Positions 1 through 7,694 of a stretch of 33,713 nt of DNA are shown piece after piece. The notes below the pieces were generated by a model that did no database searches, had not been told where the DNA came from, and saw nothing but the letters and a program-made list of their open reading frames with translations. Made by a program: the position numbers and the translations under genes. Every line of letters begins with the position of its first letter. Within the stretch, counting starts at the first letter, position 1. The stretch is from Actinomycetota bacterium (lineage in GTDB: Bacteria; Actinomycetota; Actinomycetes; Nanopelagicales; Nanopelagicaceae). The stretch covers positions 1-33,713 of the forward strand of contig JACPZY010000168.1 in the NCBI GenBank assembly GCA_016195215.1. The letters are read 5' to 3'.

Positions 1-2
1 AG

Positions 3-308
3 GAGAGAGAGATGACAGATCTTCATCTGAAGTGGATGGATGAGCCAGGCCCCACTGATGTGCTCTCTTTTCCAATGGATGAACTTCGCCCAGGCTCCAA
101 AGAGGTCGGAATTCTTGGCGACATTGTTCTCTGTCCAGCTGTGGCAATGACTCAGGCGAAGGAGGCAGGACATGACTTCGATCATGAAATGTCAATCTTG
201 AGTGTCCATGGACTCTTACATATTGTGGGCTATGACCACGCCACTGCTGCGGATGAAAAAGAAATGTTTACGCGCCAGGAATCAATAGTGGATCGGTGGA
301 AGAATTGA
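3..308 (+). CDS. ybeY: Endoribonuclease YbeY, 5' end truncated by window start
   Basis: Translation contains PTDVLSFPMDE and the metal-binding HGLLHIVGYDH motif; the frame is open to the window edge upstream of the listed ATG at 12. Confidence 0.93.
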   Translation, partial: EREMTDLHLKWMDEPGPTDVLSFPMDELRPGSKEVGILGDIVLCPAVAMTQAKEAGHDFDHEMSILSVHGLLHIVGYDHATAADEKEMFTRQESIVDRWKN

Positions 309-1591
309 ATTCTTTACTAGTTCTCTTCATCGTGCTTCTTCTCGCATTCGCGGGATTCCTTGCCGGCAGCGAGGCTGCACTTACCTCGATTTCCCGTGTC
401 AAGATAGAGGAACTAGAGCGCCTCAGTGGCGGCGCTATTCTCCGCCGTGTCACTCGGGATCTCGCTCGATACCTCAATGTCGCACTCCTAGTCCGAAAAA
501 CCTGTGAACTTTCTGCGACGGTTCTTCTCTCTGTCATCCTCCTTCGCGTGTTAGACGGAGGCCAGGCGCTCTTTCTGACTGTTGTAATTATGGTCGTTGT
601 TTCTTACGTCATAGTTGGTGTCGGGCCGCGAACACTTGGAAAACAGAATCCGCATTTCTGGGCGCGCAGTGGCGCAGTTGTCACCTTCTATTTGGCTTAC
701 ATTCTTACCCCGATCACCTCACTTCTTATTGCGCTGGGGAATGCCATCACCCCGGGCAAAGGCTTTAGGCAGGGTCCCTTTGCTAACGAAGCAGAACTTC
801 GCGATTTGGTAGATCAGGCACACGAGCGTGGGCTCGTGGAGTCAGATGAACACGAAATGATTCACTCAGTCTTTGAACTCGGAGACACACTTGTCCGCGA
901 GCTCATGGTCCCTCGAATTGAAATGGTCTGGATTGAGAAGGATAAAACGCTTCGACAAGCGCTCTCTCTTGCGCTCCGCTCTGGGTTTTCCCGCATCCCA
1001 GTGGTAGGCGAGGATATCGATAATATTATTGGCATTGCTTATGTTAAAGATCTAGCAAAGCGTGCTCTCGATCACCACGAAGCTGAGCAGAGTGAACGAG
1101 TCGAACTCCTGATGCGACCAGCCACTTTCGTCCCGGAAAATAAAATTGCGGCAGAGCTTCTCAAGGATATGCAGCGCAATCAGATCCACTTGGCGATTGT
1201 GATCGATGAATACGGTGGAACGGCGGGAATCATCACGATCGAGGATATTATCGAGGAGATCGTCGGTGAAATTGAAGACGAGTACGACGACGGAGAAGAA
1301 GAGTTCTCATGGCTCAGCGATGGCAAGGCAAGAGCCCAAGCCGGCTTGCACGTGGAAGATTTTGCACGCGAACTAGAAATCTCGGTACCTGAAGCCGAGT
1401 ATCACGATGTAGATACGATCGGTGGGCTTATGGCCAAGAAATTGGGACGAGTCCCGATTCCGGGAAGCACAATCTTCTTAAGCGGATGGAACATAACCGC
1501 AGAGCGTCCGATAGGTCGCCGTCGAAGAATTAGTAGCGTATTAGTGGAACGCGAGGCACCCTCAGGCATGGAAGAGCATGACGAACTCTAG
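296..1591 (+). CDS. DUF21/CNNM-CBS-CorC_HlyC family membrane protein (hemolysin-like)
   Basis: N-terminal TM segments, then CBS pair (ELMVPRIEMVWIEKDK..., AIVIDEYGGTAGIITIEDIIEEIVGEIEDEYD) and CorC/HlyC C-terminal domain; GTG start overlaps the ybeY end. Confidence 0.92.
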   Translation: MEELNSLLVLFIVLLLAFAGFLAGSEAALTSISRVKIEELERLSGGAILRRVTRDLARYLNVALLVRKTCELSATVLLSVILLRVLDGGQALFLTVVIMVVVSYVIVGVGPRTLGKQNPHFWARSGAVVTFYLAYILTPITSLLIALGNAITPGKGFRQGPFANEAELRDLVDQAHERGLVESDEHEMIHSVFELGDTLVRELMVPRIEMVWIEKDKTLRQALSLALRSGFSRIPVVGEDIDNIIGIAYVKDLAKRALDHHEAEQSERVELLMRPATFVPENKIAAELLKDMQRNQIHLAIVIDEYGGTAGIITIEDIIEEIVGEIEDEYDDGEEEFSWLSDGKARAQAGLHVEDFARELEISVPEAEYHDVDTIGGLMAKKLGRVPIPGSTIFLSGWNITAERPIGRRRRISSVLVEREAPSGMEEHDEL

Positions 1592-1919
1592 TTTTAATAT
1601 TGGTGATTTTAGATATTCCGAGAATCAGAAATTAGGTGTACTCGCACGAGCCACCATTCGCCGCACGGGAGCCACGCAAGCTGCAGCCCTTCGCGATGAC
1701 ACCGGCCGCACTTACGTGGCGCGAAACATTACAACTGCCAATTTCATCGCAGATGCCCTAGAGGCAGTTTTTACTGTTGCTATGGCAAGTCAGATTGACA
1801 CTATTGAGGCGATTGTTCTTGCCGGCCAGGGTCCAATCAATGTAAAACCCGCACGTGAGTACACTCCTGCTTGCCTCATCTGGGTTGTTAATGAAGATGG
1901 CGAATTGGAGTCCCTCTAA
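1578..1919 (+). CDS. Cytidine deaminase-like protein lacking canonical zinc motifs
   Basis: Short ORF overlapping the previous gene; fold-like pattern AALRDDTGRTYVARNITTANFIADALEAVFTVAMAS resembles actinobacterial CDA-like proteins found after ybeY/hemolysin genes. Confidence 0.6.
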   Translation: MTNSSFNIGDFRYSENQKLGVLARATIRRTGATQAAALRDDTGRTYVARNITTANFIADALEAVFTVAMASQIDTIEAIVLAGQGPINVKPAREYTPACLIWVVNEDGELESL

Positions 1920-1938
1920 GGCACGATACCCTTGCCTC

Positions 1939-2733
1939 ATGCGTATCGTTCGTTTCTCTCCCGCTGCTGCCGACCCAACTCTCGAACTTGGGAAAGACCC
2001 ACTTTTTGGAGTCTTGGCTGAGGGATCCATCGCGGTAATCAACGGAGATCCGCTCTATATGGGAGCCAACCCAACGGGCAAAGTCATTCCTCTTTCGCAG
2101 GTCCGCCTGCTTGCGCCAGTTCTTCCACGGAGCAAGGTCGTCTGCATTGGGAAGAACTACGCCGATCACGCCAAGGAGATGGGTGGGGAGGTCCCGCAGG
2201 AACCAATCATTTTCCTCAAACCAAATACCTCTGTGATTGGGCCGGGCGACACAATTGCATGGCCGGCCATGAGCGATCGCGTGGATTTCGAAGCTGAATT
2301 GGCGATTGTCATCGGCCGAATATGCAAGGACGTTCCAAAAGAGCGCGCAAGTGATGTCATTTTCGGTTACACCCTTGCCAATGACGTTACGGCACGTGAT
2401 CTTCAGAAAAGAGACGGCCAGTGGACGCGGGCAAAAGGATTCGACACTTTCTGTCCGTTGGGACCGTGGATTGAAACCGATTTCATCCCAGGGAATCAGC
2501 AAATATCGTCGACTCTCAATGGCGAAATAATGCAATCGGCGAAACTCTCGGAGATGATCTTTGATATTCCGACAATTATTAATTTCGTCACTCAGGTAAT
2601 GACTCTTCTGCCAGGAGATGTCATTTTGACTGGTACACCCGCGGGAATTGCTCCGATGCCAGAGAGGTCGGTTATCACAGTGGCTATTGAAGGCCTGGGC
2701 GAATTGACCAATAAGGTGAGTGTTCATGGCTGA
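1939..2733 (+). CDS. Fumarylacetoacetate hydrolase family protein
   Basis: SKVVCIGKNYADHAKEMGGEVPQEPIIFLKPNTSVIGPGD...DRVDFEAELAIVIGR...GYTLANDVTARDLQ...LTGTPAGI. Start taken at ATG 1939 (MRIVRFSP) rather than the listed 1855. Confidence 0.93.
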   Translation: MRIVRFSPAAADPTLELGKDPLFGVLAEGSIAVINGDPLYMGANPTGKVIPLSQVRLLAPVLPRSKVVCIGKNYADHAKEMGGEVPQEPIIFLKPNTSVIGPGDTIAWPAMSDRVDFEAELAIVIGRICKDVPKERASDVIFGYTLANDVTARDLQKRDGQWTRAKGFDTFCPLGPWIETDFIPGNQQISSTLNGEIMQSAKLSEMIFDIPTIINFVTQVMTLLPGDVILTGTPAGIAPMPERSVITVAIEGLGELTNKVSVHG

Positions 2734-4186
2734 GATAAAAGTACGAGTCCGTTTTGCTCCCTCGCCAACAGGCGATCTTCATGTAGGAAATATTCGCACC
2801 GCCCTTTTTGATTGGGCTTACGCGCGACACACTGGCGGCACTTTCATCTTCCGTATTGAAGACACCGATACAACTCGTGTCACCGACGAGTACATCACAG
2901 CCGCAATCGACACTCTCCGCTGGTTGGGTCTGCAATGGGATGAAGGCCCAGAAGTCGGTGGCAACTTTGGCCCCTACCTTCAATCGCAGCGTCTGGATCT
3001 CTACTCCCATTGGGCGCAGAAATTTCTAGATCAGAAAGATGCGTACTACTGCTTCTGCACGGCCGAGGAGCTGGAAGCCCGTCGCGAAGCGCAGCGAGCA
3101 GCAAACGTCGCACCGGGCTATGACGGTCAATGTCGCAACCTCAGTGATGATCAGATTGCGACCTTTAGAGCACAGGGTCGCTCACCTGTCATCCGTATGC
3201 GTATGCCTGATGGCCATACAACATTTGTTGACCAGATCCGTGGCGAACTCTCCTTCGATCACAAATTTGTTCCTGACTTTGTTCTTGTACGAGGCGATGG
3301 CTCGCCTCTCTATACCCTCGCAGTTGCAGTAGATGATGTCCTGATGAAGGTTACTCACATTCTTCGTGGAGAGGATCTTCTTTCCTCCACTCCGCGCCAG
3401 ATTCGTGTCTATCAGGCAATGGGTCTAAAGGATGAAGAGTTTCCGACTTTTGCGCATCTGCCATTTGTTATGGGACAGGACAATGCAAAATTGTCGAAAC
3501 GAAATGGCGAAGTTTCCATCGCATGGTACCGAGAAGCAGGTTTCTTGCCGGAAGCGATCTGTAACTACCTGGCACTTCTTGGTTGGTCTCCAGGGGAAGA
3601 TCGTGAAAATATCACAATGAAGGAATTGACCGAGCTCTTCACTGTTGAGCGCGTCAATAGTTCACCGGCTCGATTCGATATGAAGAAACTTGAAGCGATA
3701 AACGGAGACAAGATTCGCGCACTCTCAGTTGAGGAGTTTCTTAACTGGTCGTTACCGTTCTTGAAGAAGTCCGATGTGATTACAGGTACGGATGAGGAAA
3801 TTGCACTCGTTAGAGCCGCCCTTCCGATTATTCAAGAGCGCATTACGAAATTGAGTGAAATTCCAGGGATGCTCAAATTCTTATTTGTTAAGGACTTCTA
3901 TGTGGAGTTGGAATCAATTTCCAAGGTGACGGATTCAGATTCGAAGGAAGTCTTACGACGAACCCTTGATGAGTTAACTCCTCTCAGGGATTGGACACAT
4001 TCATCCATTGAAGCTGCTCTTCGATCCTCTCTCATTGAGAGGATGGGTCTAAAGCCGCGTGTCGCATTTGGCTCAGTTCGTATCGCAGTAACAGGCAGCA
4101 CCGTTTCGCCTCCATTATTTGAATCAATGGAATTACTCGGCAAAAAGGTTTGCCTAGAGCGGATCTCATCGGCTCTTACCCTCTAA
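2726..4186 (+). CDS. gltX: Glutamyl-tRNA synthetase (likely non-discriminating)
   Basis: MAEIKVRVRFAPSPTGDLHVGNIRTALF (HIGH-type motif) and KLSKRNGEVS (KMSKS-type motif). Confidence 0.97.
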   Translation: MAEIKVRVRFAPSPTGDLHVGNIRTALFDWAYARHTGGTFIFRIEDTDTTRVTDEYITAAIDTLRWLGLQWDEGPEVGGNFGPYLQSQRLDLYSHWAQKFLDQKDAYYCFCTAEELEARREAQRAANVAPGYDGQCRNLSDDQIATFRAQGRSPVIRMRMPDGHTTFVDQIRGELSFDHKFVPDFVLVRGDGSPLYTLAVAVDDVLMKVTHILRGEDLLSSTPRQIRVYQAMGLKDEEFPTFAHLPFVMGQDNAKLSKRNGEVSIAWYREAGFLPEAICNYLALLGWSPGEDRENITMKELTELFTVERVNSSPARFDMKKLEAINGDKIRALSVEEFLNWSLPFLKKSDVITGTDEEIALVRAALPIIQERITKLSEIPGMLKFLFVKDFYVELESISKVTDSDSKEVLRRTLDELTPLRDWTHSSIEAALRSSLIERMGLKPRVAFGSVRIAVTGSTVSPPLFESMELLGKKVCLERISSALTL

Positions 4187-4226
4187 TTTCTACGGTATCC
4201 TTTGCAATGCCTTTTGGGGCGCCTTT

Positions 4227-4298
4227 TGGGGTATGGGGTAATTGGCAGCCCTGCTGATTCTGGTTCAGTAAGTCTAGGTTCGAGTCCTGGTACCCCAG
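4227..4298 (+). tRNA. tRNA-Gln (anticodon CUG)
   Basis: Acceptor TGGGGTA/TACCCCA, anticodon stem-loop GCTGA-TTCTGGT-TCAGT, T-loop GGTTCGAGTCC. Confidence 0.93.
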
Positions 4299-4374
4299 CA
4301 AAAGAAACCAATTTTATTTATCAAGATCATTTTTTGTCCTGTTTATTACTTTGGAACTTTGATACAGTGAAAAT

Positions 4375-5619
4375 ATGAATGACAACCTCTTGGGAATAAT
4401 TGAAAGATATAAAAAAGACCGAGAGTCTGTATATAACACCTGGTTTATTGATAACGAGGAAAGATTAAAAGCCTTCCGAACTATAAGACGCGGTATTTTT
4501 ATGGTTGTTGAATCTATCAAGATGAATAACTTTGGGAATAATTTTAAGGGATCTTCTCTAGAAACCGTTCTTAATTGTATAAGCGAACAGAAGCAAGTTT
4601 TTAGAGGTGCTTATCATCCCTTTTGTTGGAAACCTAAATTGAGAATTCCCGATATCTATGAAAATGAGAAGAATAAAAAAATGTTTGGACAGTTTTTGGA
4701 AAGATGCCTAACGGTTAGCGATGAAGCGAGACTAGTATCGGAAATAATTAAACTTGATCAAGAAAAAATAAAAGGATTAGGTCCTGCAGTTGCAAACATA
4801 CTATATTTCTTACATCCTGCAATATTTCCTCCATTCAATACGGCTATTGTAAAAGGATACAATGCTTTAGTTGGTGAAAGAATAAAGCTTGGCTCATGGA
4901 CTGAATACCTTAAGATGAGAGAGGGATTAGCGAGATTAAACAAAGAATACAGGAATGAGTTGTCAAGCGATTATGGAGCAATTGCAGGTCTTTTATTTGA
5001 AATAGGATCTGGAAAACTACTGATCGAGGATGAAACATTTCTAACAGAAAAAGAAAAAGATGAATTTACGAAAAAAGTGGATCAGAGACATTTGGAAGTA
5101 GCATTAGAAAAGGAGGAAGAAGATTTACATTCAGAGATGCAGTATCATTTATTGAAAATAGGGAAAGCACTCGGATATAACGTTGCTGTTGCTTCAAATG
5201 ATAAATCAAAATCGTATAGGAATAGCCCATTTTCTTCATTCGAACTTTCTAAGATTTCTGGAGATAAAAGTAAAGAGTTAACAACCATTGGCTTAATAGA
5301 TGTGTTATGGCTCAATAAAGATACAAATAAAGTAATTGCTGGATTCGAAGTCGAAAAGAGCACATCAATCTATTCTGGTATTTTGAGATTGTCAGACCTA
5401 TTTCTTTCAGCATTTCAAAATGAAGTTGATCTGTACATTGTAGCTCCTGATTCAAGAGAAAAAGAGGTAACATTTCAATTAAAGAGGCCGTCAATCAAGA
5501 GCAATGGGATTTATCTAAGGTATATTCTTTTTTCAGATTTAAGACAGCACTGTGAATCTATTTGTGCTTTTGGGGAAGACAAATCGACTATCGGAAAAAT
5601 TGCAAAAATTGCATCCTAG
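4375..5619 (+). CDS. Putative PD-(D/E)XK-like nuclease, possible N-terminal HhH-like segment
   Basis: AT-rich ORF with motif IDVLWLNKDTNKVIAGFEVEKSTSIYSGILRLSDL followed by VDLYIVAPDSREKEV; earlier HhH-like IKGLGPAVANILYFLHPAIFPP. Nuclease assignment is by motif impression only. Confidence 0.6.
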   Translation: MNDNLLGIIERYKKDRESVYNTWFIDNEERLKAFRTIRRGIFMVVESIKMNNFGNNFKGSSLETVLNCISEQKQVFRGAYHPFCWKPKLRIPDIYENEKNKKMFGQFLERCLTVSDEARLVSEIIKLDQEKIKGLGPAVANILYFLHPAIFPPFNTAIVKGYNALVGERIKLGSWTEYLKMREGLARLNKEYRNELSSDYGAIAGLLFEIGSGKLLIEDETFLTEKEKDEFTKKVDQRHLEVALEKEEEDLHSEMQYHLLKIGKALGYNVAVASNDKSKSYRNSPFSSFELSKISGDKSKELTTIGLIDVLWLNKDTNKVIAGFEVEKSTSIYSGILRLSDLFLSAFQNEVDLYIVAPDSREKEVTFQLKRPSIKSNGIYLRYILFSDLRQHCESICAFGEDKSTIGKIAKIAS

Positions 5620-5750
5620 GTAGATAAAAGGTGATTTGGCCACAGATTAGCCATTAAGATGCTGACGTTGGCCAAGACTGCCTGCGATGCTACGTAATGA
5701 AGATTTGCCTAGATGGGAAAAGCGGAGGACGATTCACATCTAGGAACTAG

Positions 5751-5823
5751 GGCCCCGTCGTCTAGCGGCCTAGGACTCTGGCTTCTCAAGCCAGCTACGA
5801 GGGTTCGAATCCCTTCGGGGCTA
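5751..5823 (+). tRNA. tRNA-Glu (anticodon CUC)
   Basis: Acceptor GGCCCCG/CGGGGCT, D-arm GTCTAGCGGCCTAGGAC, anticodon stem-loop CTGGC-TTCTCAA-GCCAG, T-arm GAGGGTTCGAATCCCTT. Confidence 0.94.
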
Positions 5824-5839
5824 CTATTGGTTTATTTTG
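5795..5839 (+). repeat. Left copy of 45-bp imperfect direct repeat (tRNA-Glu 3' end plus 16 bp downstream)
   Basis: Ungapped match, 38/45 identical by hand alignment, to 11932-11976. Confidence 0.85.
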
Positions 5840-5953
5840 GGTACGCAGTAGCCTTTTCCGTCATTTACTCGACTGTTTCTTGTTAGAAATTCCACCTACC
5901 CCTAGTCTTGACATTCGACATCTCGAGCCGGAATTTAATTTGCAAGGACACCA

Positions 5954-6847
5954 TTGAAAACTTGGATAGTAGTATCGATTGCTTTCGCGCAACTTCTCGG
6001 TTTCGTATCAGTAGTCGTTGCTCTGGCACGACAGGAGACAGCTCCGGGGATAGTAATTGGCGCGATAGTGCTATTAGTCACAATTGCATTATTGATCATC
6101 GGAAACTATCAATGGAGATCCCTTCGCGCGGACATAAATCGAGTACGACTTGTAGCGAGACAGTCAGCTGATCGCTTTCCAATCATTAGCCATGAAATAA
6201 GAACTCCGCTCTCCCTTATAAAAGGTGCTAGTGACCTTTTGCTTGAGGAATCCCCCGGGAAGTTGAATGCGCGACAAAAGGGATTCATGAGGAGCATTAG
6301 TGCCAATTCTATGAACTTAGTGGACCTCGCGGAGGACCTGCTCACTCAAGCTCGTATTGACTCCGGATTATTTACTATGAAAATGGACAGGGTGGATCTG
6401 AGATCCATTTGCCAAGGCATTGTCAAGGAATTGCACAGCGCCCTCCATATAGAAATTGCGTTGGATTCATCTGGCGCTCCACCCAAATTGTGGGTCGACT
6501 CAAAATTGATCAAACAAGCCCTGATAAATTTAATTAACAATGCTGTTAAAGCAAGTCCGGAAGCCTCGATCATCAATGTGAAACTAAGTAGCACGGACTT
6601 TGGTGTGAATATCGTAGTGAGTGACAATGGTTCAGGAATGAATGACGAAGCCCGAGCCAGACTTTTTCAGCGATTTGCGAGCGGCCATCCACTTAGAGAT
6701 GGGACGGGCCTAGGTCTGGTGATAACGAAGGAAATTGCTGAAATGCACGGGGGAACTTTATTTGTCGATACGGTTATGGGAAAGGGTACAACTATTATTA
6801 TGTCGCTACCAAATATAGTGAAAGCCAACGTGGATGAGCAATCTTGA
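5954..6847 (+). CDS. Membrane sensor histidine kinase (HisKA/HATPase_c)
   Basis: Two TM helices, H-box FPIISHEIRTPLSLIKG, N-box NLINNAVKAS, G-boxes VSDNGSGM and GTGLGLVITKEIAEMHGG; TTG start. Confidence 0.93.
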   Translation: MKTWIVVSIAFAQLLGFVSVVVALARQETAPGIVIGAIVLLVTIALLIIGNYQWRSLRADINRVRLVARQSADRFPIISHEIRTPLSLIKGASDLLLEESPGKLNARQKGFMRSISANSMNLVDLAEDLLTQARIDSGLFTMKMDRVDLRSICQGIVKELHSALHIEIALDSSGAPPKLWVDSKLIKQALINLINNAVKASPEASIINVKLSSTDFGVNIVVSDNGSGMNDEARARLFQRFASGHPLRDGTGLGLVITKEIAEMHGGTLFVDTVMGKGTTIIMSLPNIVKANVDEQS

Positions 6848-7541
6848 TCCAAAACCTTCGGTTCTTATCGTAGATGACGAAATTCAGATGCTCGAGATAA
6901 TTTCTTTTGCTTTGGAAACACAGGGTTTCAACACATCCACCGCAATGAGTGCGATGCAGGCGATGGAACTTTTCGAGAAAGTTAACTACGAAATCCTTAT
7001 CTTGGACGTAATGCTTCCAGATTTCAGTGGGACGTGGGTGTGCAATCAAGTCAGGCAAGTCTCAAATGTGCCGATTATTATGCTGACGGCCAAAGGCGAA
7101 GTTGCTGATCGCGTTGTAGGTTTGGAAGCTGGTGCCGATGATTACGTGGTGAAACCTTTTCATCCTAGAGAGCTTGCCTTGAGAGCTCAGGCGATTGTGA
7201 AGAGAAGCCGCGAAAATCAACGAACGGGCGTTGTGCATCTAGGTTGGTTGGTCATCGACCCCAAGAATGCGACAGTAATGCTCAGAGGACATCGAGTTTC
7301 GCTCTCTCAGAGTGAATTCCGACTTCTCATGGTCTTGACTTTGAATGTTGGCGAAGTCATGGGCGTTGAATATCTCTTACGCGAGGTTTGGGGTGTGGAA
7401 TCGTTAGTGGGTGGAAGGGAGATGGTAAAGACGGCCATATATCGCCTTCGGATAAAACTAGGTGACAGCGTTACCGCACCAGTTTTCATCCAGACAGTGC
7501 GTGGAAAGGGTTACCGAATGACTCGAGGAGACCCGGCTTAA
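6834..7541 (+). CDS. OmpR/PhoB-family response regulator
   Basis: PSVLIVDDEIQMLEII, LILDVMLPDFSG, LTAKGEVADRVVGLEAGADDYVVKPFHPRELALR; winged-helix C-terminus ending FIQTVRGKGYRM. Overlaps the kinase end. Confidence 0.95.
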   Translation: MSNLDPKPSVLIVDDEIQMLEIISFALETQGFNTSTAMSAMQAMELFEKVNYEILILDVMLPDFSGTWVCNQVRQVSNVPIIMLTAKGEVADRVVGLEAGADDYVVKPFHPRELALRAQAIVKRSRENQRTGVVHLGWLVIDPKNATVMLRGHRVSLSQSEFRLLMVLTLNVGEVMGVEYLLREVWGVESLVGGREMVKTAIYRLRIKLGDSVTAPVFIQTVRGKGYRMTRGDPA

Positions 7542-7694
7542 ATCCGCAGGTCGCGAGCACAGTCGAAGGTCACGGAACTGTGACCGTAATTCTCCTTAAA
7601 TCCCTTCTTATAAATAGGTCTGTTAGTTACCTTCCTCTTGAGTAAGGGTTTTTAAGGCCAGACCAGGTCCCTTTGAGAGTGAGGATTTGAAAGC

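Noticed and set aside
1888-2727. 279-aa minus-strand ORF antisense to the FAH-family gene
   Set aside because: Covers a well-supported + strand enzyme; translation shows no recognisable family and looks like a codon-structure shadow.
4277-5750. Direct repeat of the tRNA-Gln 3' end flanking the AT-rich nuclease gene
   Set aside because: I looked for a copy of GTTCGAGTCCTGGTACCCCA downstream of 5619 and saw no convincing match.
5909-5940. Sigma70-like promoter TTGACA upstream of the kinase gene
   Set aside because: Good -35 match but no convincing -10 hexamer at proper spacing.
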